Notes: generated from the sequence alone by a model not told the origin. Numbered from the stretch's first letter, positions 1 to 6,621 are shown. The stretch is DNA of 7,911 nt from an uncultured Lachnospiraceae bacterium (GCA_902783295.1 CACZQT010000105.1:1-7911); one strand, 5' to 3'. Numbers and translations are program-made.

Positions 1-866
1 ACAACCTGAGCCGCCAGAGTACGGGTATCCTTGAATACGGACATGCTCTGCTTGCCGGCGATCATGTTCTTCACGTTGGAGATATCGCAGTCCTGACCGG
101 TGATGATGGGCCATTCGCCATCGTAGCTGGCTTCCAGAGCGTTGGTTACGCCCAGAGCGGTGGAGTCGTTGGAGCACAGCCATGCATCGATGCTGGAGCC
201 ATCGGCATAGAAGGAAGCCAGGATGGAGTCCGCACGGGTCTGAGCTACTTCGGTCTTCCAGGTAGGAGTCGCAACATCGGAGAATTCAACCTGGCCGGAT
301 TTCACAACCAGCTTGCCGGCTTCGATGTAGGGCTTCAGCAGATCCATAGCGCCATTGTAGAAGAACAGAGCGTTGTTGTCACCGGGGTCACCGGCAGTAA
401 TTTCCAGATTGAACGGGCCTTCTGCATTTTCCAGATCCAGCTGTTCAATGATGTAGTTGCCCTGTACGGTACCAACCATGTAGTTATCGAAGGTAGCATA
501 GTAGGAAACAGCATCGGATTCCATCAGCAGACGGTCATAAGCGATAACCGGGATGCCTTTTTCTTTTGCAAGATCCAGGGCGGAACCCAGGGAGGAACCT
601 TCGATGGCGGAGATAACAACTACCTCACAGCCGGTGTTGATCATGTTGGTAACCTGGTTCAGCTGCTGCTGTACGTCGTTGGAAGCGAACTGCAGATCTA
701 CTTCATAGCCTGCTTCTTCCAGCATGTTCTTCATGTTCTCGCCATCCTGGTTCCAACGCTGCAGATCCTTGGTAGGCATGGACACGCCGACTTTGCCGGC
801 AGCAGAGGCAGTAACGCTGGCGCCGATAATCAGAGCGCCAAGAAGGATTGAGAAGATTTTTTTCAT
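1..866 (-). CDS. chvE: ChvE-family sugar ABC transporter substrate-binding protein (3' end cut by window edge)
   Basis: Extracytoplasmic sugar receptor of a ChvE/XylF-type ABC importer, expected to hand monosaccharide to an ATPase and permease pair (GguA/GguB, MmsA/MmsB type) encoded further left, outside the window. The 288 visible codons start at ATG 866, behind an AAGGAG site (875-880) with an 8-base gap. Residues 1-22 form a signal peptide ending TASA, with no lipobox cysteine. The mature part closely follows Agrobacterium ChvE as I know it: MPTKDLQRW (30-38), YDRLL (110-114), SYYATFDN (121-128), AGDPGDNNA (158-166), TGQDCD (256-261) and FKDTR (278-282). These are the periplasmic-binding-protein type I landmarks around the sugar cleft. 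Family members are about 350 residues, so some 60-70 are missing. All four arginine codons are CGT, unlike the CGG-rich regulator next door, which suggests high expression. It has its own promoter after two terminators. The sugar is not readable from sequence; family precedents include glucose, galactose, arabinose and xylose. Confidence 0.93.
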   Translation of the reverse strand, partial: MKKIFSILLGALIIGASVTASAAGKVGVSMPTKDLQRWNQDGENMKNMLEEAGYEVDLQFASNDVQQQLNQVTNMINTGCEVVVISAIEGSSLGSALDLAKEKGIPVIAYDRLLMESDAVSYYATFDNYMVGTVQGNYIIEQLDLENAEGPFNLEITAGDPGDNNALFFYNGAMDLLKPYIEAGKLVVKSGQVEFSDVATPTWKTEVAQTRADSILASFYADGSSIDAWLCSNDSTALGVTNALEASYDGEWPIITGQDCDISNVKNMIAGKQSMSVFKDTRTLAAQV

Positions 867-961
867 GGGATACACTCCTTTTCAAAATGTTATTTGTTGC
901 TCCGGCTGCCGGCAAAAACCGCAAGAATTGATAACCGGGCGGCCGGATTTGTACAAGTTTC

Positions 962-976
962 ATGTAAACAATACAT
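962..976. promoter_or_regulatory. Inverted repeat ATGTA-N5-TACAT over the chvE -10 region
   Basis: Two perfect 5-base arms surround a 5-base centre and cover the probable -10 element. On the minus strand the core reads TGTA-N5-TACA, one base off the variable-spacing TGTAA-Nx-TTACA catabolite-type motif described for clostridia. The arms are short and AT-rich, so chance is a real alternative. Confidence 0.3.
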
Positions 977-996
977 CTTTATTGCTTTTTTGTAAA
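968..996 (-). promoter_or_regulatory. Probable chvE promoter (-35 TTTACA, 17-bp spacer, -10 TATTGT)
   Basis: On the minus strand TTTACA (991-996) matches the sigma-70/SigA -35 consensus at five of six positions. It is followed, after exactly 17 bases, by TATTGT (968-973), a four-of-six -10. Transcription would start near 961, leaving a leader of about 95 bases before ATG 866. The weak -10 and the inverted repeats over both elements fit a promoter needing an activator, such as the AraC-type regulator encoded nearby. The AT-rich context makes a chance match possible. Confidence 0.5.
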
Positions 997-1001
997 GCAA
1001 T
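981..1001. promoter_or_regulatory. Perfect inverted repeat ATTGCTTT-N5-AAAGCAAT, candidate operator
   Basis: Two perfect 8-base arms (981-988 and 994-1001) flank a 5-base centre and cover the probable chvE -35 element and part of the spacer. The geometry fits a site for a dimeric DNA-binding protein. As an RNA hairpin it would lie upstream of the predicted start, so a DNA role is more likely. The binding protein is unknown; the AraC-type regulator and a LacI-type sugar repressor encoded elsewhere are both possible. Confidence 0.45.
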
Positions 1002-1060
1002 TTCTTGTCCCATTGTATGTAAAAAATTATTTTTCCCAAATATCGTCAGACAAAAAAACG

Positions 1061-1106
1061 ATAAAAAAAGAAGCCCGCGGCTTGTCAGATTCTGACGTTC
1101 CCGGGC
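1061..1106 (-). terminator. Second (promoter-proximal) rho-independent terminator
   Basis: Read leftward, a hairpin with outer arms GCCCG/CGGGC (1102-1106 with 1073-1077) and inner arms GTCAG/CTGAC (1092-1096 with 1084-1088), separated by an imperfect internal loop, is followed by TTCTTTTTTT. It backs up the perfect terminator just before it and separates chvE from the unit upstream. Confidence 0.7.
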
Positions 1107-1118
1107 CTCTCTTATCAG

Positions 1119-1154
1119 AAAAACCGGGGCAGTGTTTTCTTCGCCCCGGTTTTT
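1119..1154 (-). terminator. Rho-independent terminator after the DctP-like gene
   Basis: A perfect 12-bp inverted repeat (1119-1130 and 1143-1154; AAAAACCGGGGC and its complement) around a 12-base loop lies 35 bases past the stop of the solute-binding protein gene. A-tracts and T-tracts flank both sides, so it could work in both directions, but only leftward genes are present. Confidence 0.88.
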
Positions 1155-1189
1155 CCGTTTTTTCTTGTTTCCCCAGCTTTTGTATTTCT

Positions 1190-2173
1190 TCAGCCTTTCT
1201 GCTGTCCGACCTGCTCCAGGAATTCTTCTACAATCTCCTCTCCCAGTTCCAGCTTCAGCTGCTCAATGACCGCAGCCTGTCCGTTTTTCAGATACGCCTT
1301 CATTGATTCATCCGGAACCAGCACTTCTGTAGTGTTTTCTCCCTCTGATTCTGCCGAAAGCTGTCCTGTTGACGTAATAGTGCGGTAATGTTCCAGCAGG
1401 CACTTCTTCTGAGCCTCTGTCAGACTGTTGTAGGTATCCAGGTTCAGAATCTGGGTACGGAGAGCCGGCAGATGATCCGTAGCCGTAAAATACGGGAACA
1501 GGTTCTTTTCATCCAGCATGCGGATGCTGTCAAAAGGAAGTTCAGCCCCATTAATCCTGTTCTGGCGGAGAGCGTACGGCAGCTGATCAAAATTGATGGT
1601 GAAGGTCTTTGCCCCGAGGTCATTCCAGTATATCTCGTGATAATGATTTTCCATAATCCGGAGCCGGAGCCCCGCCAGATCTTCCGGCGTTTTCAGTGGT
1701 TCGGAGGAAAACACGCCGCGGAAAGAGACTACCCCCAGTGTCAGCAGATGCAGGTTCTGAGCATGGAAATACGGCTGAAGCCAGTCTACAATAGTCCCGT
1801 CGCAGATCGCCTGATATTCCTCCAGGCTGTCTGCCAGGTAGGGGATGTCCAGAAGCGCAGCCTCCGGCACCACTTCCGCAGCCCCGCTGGTTACGCCCAT
1901 ATACATGCTCAGTGCCCCATTCTGGCAGCCCCGGATCAGTTCCGGATCCGATCCCAGGATTCCATCCTCAAAAAGGACAAATTCAATACGGCTGCCGTCT
2001 TCGCATTCCAGAAACTGGCCGGATGCTCCGCCGCCCCCGCTGCTGCCAACCGAAAGCACTACTGTCCGGTCATCCGCTGCCGCCGCCATCCCGGCCGGCA
2101 GAACAGCCAGCGCCGTAAGCATGACTGCCTTTCTCACAATATTCTGCAATGGTTTATTCCGCAATGTTTTCAC
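1190..2173 (-). CDS. Orphan TRAP-type (DctP-family) solute-binding protein
   Basis: Extracytoplasmic solute-binding protein of the DctP/TRAP family, 327 residues including the signal peptide. The start is GTG 2173, close behind AAGGA (2178-2182). An internal ATG at codon 18 would remove the charged n-region. A signal peptide (1 to about 33) ends AGMAAAA with no lipobox cysteine. Family landmarks: FEDGILGSDPEL (68-79), KTPEDLAGLRLRI (161-173) with the family arginine, which normally salt-bridges the carboxylate ligand, at R172, and the AL..N.INGAELP segment (201-213). The first lobe is odd: where helix 1 normally sits there is a short glycine-rich stretch (43-52) followed by FLECEDGSRI (54-63), about five residues shorter than usual. 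No DctQ or DctM membrane partner is in the window. It follows the AraC-type sensor by 97 bases on the same strand and ends at a strong terminator, so the two are probably co-transcribed. It may act as a ligand-presenting sensor partner rather than a transport component, or serve a TRAP permease encoded elsewhere. Confidence 0.85.
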   Translation of the reverse strand: MKTLRNKPLQNIVRKAVMLTALAVLPAGMAAAADDRTVVLSVGSSGGGGASGQFLECEDGSRIEFVLFEDGILGSDPELIRGCQNGALSMYMGVTSGAAEVVPEAALLDIPYLADSLEEYQAICDGTIVDWLQPYFHAQNLHLLTLGVVSFRGVFSSEPLKTPEDLAGLRLRIMENHYHEIYWNDLGAKTFTINFDQLPYALRQNRINGAELPFDSIRMLDEKNLFPYFTATDHLPALRTQILNLDTYNSLTEAQKKCLLEHYRTITSTGQLSAESEGENTTEVLVPDESMKAYLKNGQAAVIEQLKLELGEEIVEEFLEQVGQQKG

Positions 2174-2198
2174 TTTTTCCTTCTTTCAGAGATGCCGG

Positions 2199-2214
2199 CG
2201 GCTGATCCCAGCCG
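2199..2214 (-). other. Short hairpin between the AraC-type gene and the DctP-like gene
   Basis: CGGCT (2199-2203) and AGCCG (2210-2214) form a 5-bp stem in the 97-base gap. Read leftward no T-tract follows, so it is unlikely to terminate. It could be an mRNA processing or stabilising stem, or chance. Confidence 0.2.
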
Positions 2215-2270
2215 ACCCCGTTTTTTCAGTGTACGCTGCCCTGCTCTTTCTCTGCCGGATCTGCGTTTCC

Positions 2271-4556
2271 TCAGCTGTTCTCACTCCGGTATTGAGACGG
2301 CGGCATGCCCACGATCTTTTTAAACGTCCGGTTAAAATGCTGTACGGTATTGAATCCGCACCGGAAGCCGATATCCCCGATCGGAATACGGGTTTCCTTC
2401 AGCAGGTAGCCTGCCTGCTCGACCCTTACCTGGTTCAGATAGGCAATGAAGGAACTGCCGGTGGATTCATGGAACAGCGTACTGAAATAATTGCTGGTGA
2501 TTCCCAGATGATCTGCCACATCCTGCACGCTCAGATCCCGGTTATCGTAATGATCCCGGATATAGTTCATGGCATCCACGACATAGCGGTTGCTCTTTCT
2601 CTGCATATAGGTCATAGCCTGCTGCAGGACAGAATCCAGCTGGTACCGGATCCACTTTTTCTGTTCTGCAGACGACATGACGGCAATCTGTTCCTCTTCC
2701 AGCACCGGTACCGACGATATCCTGATGTTATACTCCGTCAGCAGCTGCTCGGTCAGTGCGGACATGGACTGACGGAAAAATACAACGATATCATTCACGG
2801 CAGGAGCCCCCTGCCAGAAGGCATCCATATATTCACTTACAGCAGCCTCCGCCTTTTCCCGGCTTCCGGAGATTACCTGCTTCAGAATCCGGTTCCACCA
2901 TTCACGGTAATAGGCTATTGCCACGGTTTCTCCTGTCTCCGATTCCGACTCCTGCACCTTACCGGCGCCTTCCAGATAAACCTGATAATCCGCCTTGTGA
3001 AGGGCTTCTTCCCAGCTGGCAGCCAGTCTGTCTCTTTCGGTGACGAAGGATCCCTCCCCGGTAATGATCTCGCAGTCGGAAGGGCGGAACACTTCCTGGA
3101 GTTTCTGCTCCAGAGAACGTATTTTCTGCCGGAGGGAATTTACCGATTCTTCCCCCCCGGCGCTGAGCAGGACTGCCTCCAGGCAGACACCCATGGAAAC
3201 AGTCTGGCAGGACAGAGCCTCTGTGCTTTCCAGAGCTCCGGCCACAGTCACATGGAACAGCTGGGAGTCCAGATAGGAATCCGGAACATTCCAGGATCCC
3301 TTTCTCCGGCAGGCGATCACACACATTTTTCTTCCGTTCTGCCAGCTCTGCAGAACCGTTTCATCCAGATAAGCCACCCCGGCTTCTTCCTCTGTTCTGC
3401 CCTGAAGAAGCTTGCGGAATACCTGTTCCTGAATATCCCGGGAAAAGTGCTCCAGCCGGCCCTTCATCGCCTCATTCTGCCGCATAGCACGGAAATAGGA
3501 AAGTTCCAGATAATCCACTTCATTCCTGAATGTCCCGCTGCTTTCCCTGTCTGTGGCGTGGCTCAGCACCTGGCGCACCAGATAGTTAATAGGCCGGTAA
3601 ATCCCGGCTGCCAGGAAATAGGAAGCCAGCAGAACTGCTGCCGCCAGAAGAAGGACGATCGGCAGGGCAGCTCTGAGCGTTGCAGAAACAGGAAGTTCAA
3701 AGGCAGATCTGTCAATTGCCTTCAGGAAAACCAGATGAAGCGGTTCGTTTTCCACCAGGTAATAGGCGGCTTTCCGCGGATCCTGCTCCGTTTCCGTCAC
3801 AAACTGTCCGCTGTCCGAAAGGACAGCCTGCTGCGGCAGTCCGGATTCGGCGTCTTCTGGTGCAATCCGGTTTCCCTGTACATCAAAAAGGCCGATGTCG
3901 TCCGCCGTTTTGCCTGATATCCGGGCAAAGAGCACATCCATATCCACTTCTATGCACAGACAGCCGACGGGCTTGTTGGTAACAAAAGGTTCCACCCAGA
4001 ACAGCCTGCCTTCATAAAGTACCAGTTCTGCATTCAGGGAAGGATCATCCGGATTCGAAGGCCTCGCGCTGCCGGAAAGCAGATCCAGCACTTCATGGTC
4101 CGGGAACTCCGCACCGTCCACCAGCTCACCGTCCATAGTCAGCACTTCCTCTGACAGCAGGGAAGAGATCCACATGGACCGGATCCAGTCGTTGGCCCTC
4201 TGCATCCGGGAAAACATCTGCATGATCCGGTACTGCCGCTGTGTATCCCGGCGTTCCGGATCCATGAAGTAATTCGTCACATCCGTATTCCAGATGACCG
4301 CCCCCAGGTCTGCCCGTGTATTCTGCAGGCCCAGTTCCGCAATTTCCGAAGCGCCGGAGAGCAGTTCGAGATTCGTCTGGCAGGCTATCTGCCTCCGGTG
4401 CGTATTCTCCACCCGGTTTACCGTAAGGACAAAAACCGTGGTCACTGAAAAAAACAAAAGCAGCAGAATCAGCCAGGTCTTGACAAACAGGCTGCTGTTG
4501 AACAGTCTGTTTTTCTGGTCTTTGACTGTCTGGAGCATCTGAGAGGATTTTTTCAT
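2271..4556 (-). CDS. Membrane-anchored AraC-family one-component transcriptional regulator
   Basis: A 761-residue sensor-regulator that links an extracellular signal directly to DNA binding. Domains in order: short cytoplasmic N-terminus; transmembrane helix 1 (about 27-47); extracellular region (about 48-296) resembling a Cache-type sensor; transmembrane helix 2 (about 297-317) running into IYRPINYLV (319-327), typical of the linker in YesN-like membrane AraC regulators; a cytoplasmic middle region (about 330-655); and a C-terminal AraC DNA-binding domain (656-761). The latter has two helix-turn-helix units, about 676-699 (SVQDVADHLGITSNYFSTLF) and 720-758 (IPIGDIGFRCGFNTVQHFNR, then the closing GMPPSQYR). 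There is no receiver domain and no kinase. ATG 4556 is preceded by AAGGGG (4563-4568) at 6 bases. It is followed by the DctP-like gene, which may be its ligand-presenting partner, and then by chvE, a likely target. Arginine codons lean to CGG/AGG, suggesting ordinary expression. Confidence 0.9.
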   Translation of the reverse strand: MKKSSQMLQTVKDQKNRLFNSSLFVKTWLILLLLFFSVTTVFVLTVNRVENTHRRQIACQTNLELLSGASEIAELGLQNTRADLGAVIWNTDVTNYFMDPERRDTQRQYRIMQMFSRMQRANDWIRSMWISSLLSEEVLTMDGELVDGAEFPDHEVLDLLSGSARPSNPDDPSLNAELVLYEGRLFWVEPFVTNKPVGCLCIEVDMDVLFARISGKTADDIGLFDVQGNRIAPEDAESGLPQQAVLSDSGQFVTETEQDPRKAAYYLVENEPLHLVFLKAIDRSAFELPVSATLRAALPIVLLLAAAVLLASYFLAAGIYRPINYLVRQVLSHATDRESSGTFRNEVDYLELSYFRAMRQNEAMKGRLEHFSRDIQEQVFRKLLQGRTEEEAGVAYLDETVLQSWQNGRKMCVIACRRKGSWNVPDSYLDSQLFHVTVAGALESTEALSCQTVSMGVCLEAVLLSAGGEESVNSLRQKIRSLEQKLQEVFRPSDCEIITGEGSFVTERDRLAASWEEALHKADYQVYLEGAGKVQESESETGETVAIAYYREWWNRILKQVISGSREKAEAAVSEYMDAFWQGAPAVNDIVVFFRQSMSALTEQLLTEYNIRISSVPVLEEEQIAVMSSAEQKKWIRYQLDSVLQQAMTYMQRKSNRYVVDAMNYIRDHYDNRDLSVQDVADHLGITSNYFSTLFHESTGSSFIAYLNQVRVEQAGYLLKETRIPIGDIGFRCGFNTVQHFNRTFKKIVGMPPSQYRSENS

Positions 4557-4587
4557 TTTCGTCCCCTTCTGTCGATATACAGAATAA

Positions 4588-4613
4588 GGCCCGGAAATGG
4601 TGTATACCGGGCC
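4588..4613 (-). terminator. GC hairpin after the Na/Pi transporter gene, possible weak terminator
   Basis: GGCCCGG (4588-4594) and CCGGGCC (4607-4613) form a perfect 7-bp stem with a 12-base loop, 8 bases past the transporter stop. Read leftward the tail is TTATTCTGTA, a poor U-tract, so termination may be only partial. The whole gap to the AraC-type gene is 65 bases and I see no clear separate promoter in it, so read-through could supply some regulator transcript. Confidence 0.45.
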
Positions 4614-4621
4614 GTTCTTTC

Positions 4622-6439
4622 TTATTCTACCGTCTCCGCCTCCACACTGAGTGGTCTTTCTCCGCTGCTGACCACATCGTATTTCGTCATAAAGCGGTCA
4701 TATACTGTCTGATATTCTTCCGGTGTCAGCTCTCTGGCTTTCGCAGAGTGCATGTGAAAGTCCGGGTTTTCCTGGAATTCACGGCGTACCGCCCCGGAGA
4801 TGGCTACACAATGAGAAGCGATCCGTTCAAAACTGTTCAGCAGTTCATTAAACACCGCGCCTTGCTGCATATCGCACTCTCCGCGGCTCAGGCGCCCTAT
4901 ATGCCTGGCTTTCAGGATCTCGCACAGACTGGTAATAACAGCTGCCAGAGGCTTCATTTCTTTCGCGATCTCCAGATTTTCTTCCTGATAGGACTGGATG
5001 GTGCTGTTCACGATCTCCCGCTCGGCCTCTATCATGACATTCAGATCATTCTTACCGTCACCCGAAAACTGGATTTTCTCTTCATTGATCCTCTGCGCTG
5101 TCCTCGCAATGGCGGAAGCATAGTCGCCGATTCTCTCCAGATCGCCGATCACGCGCAGATCCATACTCACCTGCCTGGTCTGCTCGGAACTCATTTCCTT
5201 TTTCGACAGGACGATCAGGTAATCGCCGATCTTGGATTCGTATTTATCGATCAGGTCCTCCTTGCGCTGGACCTTCTCAAAACGAGGCTGATTGTACTCG
5301 TGAATCAGGTTGAGAGACCGGCCCACGTTTTTGCGGACAGTCCGGAACATGCCGAGAATAGCACGCCTGCTCTGACTGATAGCCAGGGCCGGGGAATTCA
5401 GGAAGCGCTCATCCAGATAGTTGAAGTCGGCGTTGTCTCTCTGGTCCTCGAGATCTTCCGCCGTGTCCTTGATCAGCATGCAGACCAGCTTTTCGATCTT
5501 CGAGATAAACGGGAAAAGGATGCAGACTGTCACAATCCGGAACACCGAGTTGACAGCCGCGATCAGTACAGGATTGACCGTTATGTTCATAAAGGAAAAA
5601 TGGAAAACGGCATGCAGTGAATAAAAGCCCACCGCCCAGATCACCATACCGAAAATATCATCCAGCAGATAGACCAGGGCGCTCCGTTTACCGTTGCGGC
5701 TGGCACCGATTGAGGATACCATAACCGGGCAGGCAGCGCCGACGCCGACACCCAGGATCACCGGAAACGCCGTGGCAAACGACAGGATCCCGGTCACGGA
5801 AAGTGCCTGCAGGATACCGATGGAAGCCGATGCGCTCTGCAGAATGGCCGTCATCACGATACCCAGGAGGATACCCAGAATCGGATTGGAAAACATCGTC
5901 AGGGCGCTGGTGAAAGCAGCATTGTTACGCAGCGGGGATACGGCAGAACTCATCATCTGCATGCCCACCATCAGGATAGCGAAACCCAGCATGATATTGG
6001 CCAGGTTTTTGTGGATGGTATGCTTGGACAGCATTTTAATGAGCGTACCTGCGATGGCTACCACAGCGGCAATGGTCGCGGAAGACAGAAGGGTGCTCAC
6101 CCCGCCGGTACCCTCCAGGTAGGAAAGGCAGAGGATCCAGCCGGTAATACTGGTGCCGATATTTGCTCCCATGATAATACCGATGGCCTGAAACAGCTTC
6201 ATCATACCGGAGTTGACAAAACCGATGACCATCACCGTGGTAGCAGAAGAAGACTGGATGATGGACGTCACAATCGTTCCCAGCAGCACCCCTTTGATGG
6301 GAGTATTTGTCATCTTGTACAAAAAGGCCTCCAGCTTATCCCCGGCAACGCTCTTCAGCCCGTCTCCCATCAGGGACATGCCGAACAGGAACAGCGAGAC
6401 TCCGCAAAGGAGTGAGAGCAGCATTGATATGATTTCCAC
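4622..6439 (-). CDS. Na/Pi cotransporter family membrane protein with C-terminal PhoU-like domain
   Basis: Inner-membrane protein of the bacterial Na+/phosphate cotransporter family (PF02690 type), 605 residues, the usual size for the PhoU-tailed form. The first transport repeat carries QSSSATT (62-68) and GANIGTS (91-97). The second carries QSASAS (201-206), but GVGVGAACP (231-239) stands where a GANIGT-like stretch is expected. About eight hydrophobic segments lie within residues 1-320. From about 345 a soluble helical region holds two PhoU-style signatures, LERIGDYASAIA (434-445) and FERIASHCVAISGA (537-550). Family knowledge suggests sodium-coupled phosphate uptake or phosphate-linked control; the sequence does not prove phosphate as substrate. 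The start is GTG 6439, with AAAGGA (6448-6453) 8 bases upstream; the ATG at codon 6 is less well spaced. A clear promoter lies 84-112 bases upstream. It appears to be its own unit, with possible read-through into the AraC-type gene. Confidence 0.9.
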   Translation of the reverse strand: MEIISMLLSLLCGVSLFLFGMSLMGDGLKSVAGDKLEAFLYKMTNTPIKGVLLGTIVTSIIQSSSATTVMVIGFVNSGMMKLFQAIGIIMGANIGTSITGWILCLSYLEGTGGVSTLLSSATIAAVVAIAGTLIKMLSKHTIHKNLANIMLGFAILMVGMQMMSSAVSPLRNNAAFTSALTMFSNPILGILLGIVMTAILQSASASIGILQALSVTGILSFATAFPVILGVGVGAACPVMVSSIGASRNGKRSALVYLLDDIFGMVIWAVGFYSLHAVFHFSFMNITVNPVLIAAVNSVFRIVTVCILFPFISKIEKLVCMLIKDTAEDLEDQRDNADFNYLDERFLNSPALAISQSRRAILGMFRTVRKNVGRSLNLIHEYNQPRFEKVQRKEDLIDKYESKIGDYLIVLSKKEMSSEQTRQVSMDLRVIGDLERIGDYASAIARTAQRINEEKIQFSGDGKNDLNVMIEAEREIVNSTIQSYQEENLEIAKEMKPLAAVITSLCEILKARHIGRLSRGECDMQQGAVFNELLNSFERIASHCVAISGAVRREFQENPDFHMHSAKARELTPEEYQTVYDRFMTKYDVVSSGERPLSVEAETVE

Positions 6440-6522
6440 AGAAAAAGTCCTTTCTGAAGAGAGAGTCCGTGCAGCCGGAAATCTTACCCGGATACGCCGG
6501 CATCTGTTTTTCGACTACTTGC

Positions 6523-6551
6523 ATGATACCTTATTTCTTTGAAGTTGACAA
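6523..6551 (-). promoter_or_regulatory. Promoter of the Na/Pi transporter gene (TTGTCA-N17-TATCAT)
   Basis: On the minus strand TTGTCA (6546-6551) and TATCAT (6523-6528) each match the housekeeping consensus at five of six positions, with an ideal 17-base spacer. Transcription would start near 6516, giving a leader of about 77 bases before GTG 6439. The -35 begins just past the T-tract of the preceding gene's terminator. No pho-box-like repeat is evident. Confidence 0.75.
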
Positions 6552-6580
6552 GAAAAACTCCCACAGCCGGCTTCGCCGGC
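6551..6580 (-). terminator. Probable terminator after the pseudouridine synthase gene
   Basis: GCCGGC (6566-6571) and GCCGGC (6575-6580) form a 6-bp stem with a TTC loop. Read leftward it is followed after 8 bases by TTTTTCTT (6550-6557). The gap before the T-run makes it imperfect, but flanking AACT/AGTT could extend the stem around a bulge. It sits 41 bases past the upstream stop. Confidence 0.55.
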
Positions 6581-6621
6581 AGTTCACGAAGATCACGAAG
6601 CTGCATCAGAAAGAGACTGTG

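Larger units (their letters stand above)
867..1189. other. 323-bp intergenic region between the DctP-like gene and chvE
   Basis: No coding sequence is supported here. Read leftward it holds two tandem terminators (1154-1119 and 1106-1061), an AT-rich stretch with a promoter-like pair (991-996 and 968-973), two inverted repeats over that promoter, an 8-bp palindrome TTGTACAA (949-956), a leader of about 95 bases and the chvE ribosome binding site (875-880). Within the leader, bases 897-915 can fold as TTGC/GCAA plus CGG/CCG with a 2-base bulge. This small stem is followed by no T-tract, so it is not a terminator. I recognise no known riboswitch class. Confidence 0.7.

Noticed and set aside
897..915. 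A riboswitch or attenuator in the chvE leader
   Set aside because: The fold is one small bulged stem without a T-tract or a competing structure, and the predicted leader of about 95 bases matches no riboswitch class I recognise.
962..976. A classic catabolite-response (cre) site
   Set aside because: The central CG and the right half of the classic consensus are missing; only a loose resemblance to the variable-spacing form remains, recorded as a low-confidence repeat.
1845..3917. A 690-codon open frame on the plus strand opposite the DctP-like and AraC-type genes
   Set aside because: It lies antisense to two well-supported genes, has no recognisable domain, is rich in His, Pro, Arg and Ser in shadow-like fashion and spans their intergenic gap. 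Its length follows from the minus-strand genes avoiding TTA, CTA and TCA in one register.
4748..5620. A 290-codon plus-strand open frame opposite the Na/Pi protein
   Set aside because: Antisense shadow of the PhoU-like region; no family features and no convincing ribosome binding site.
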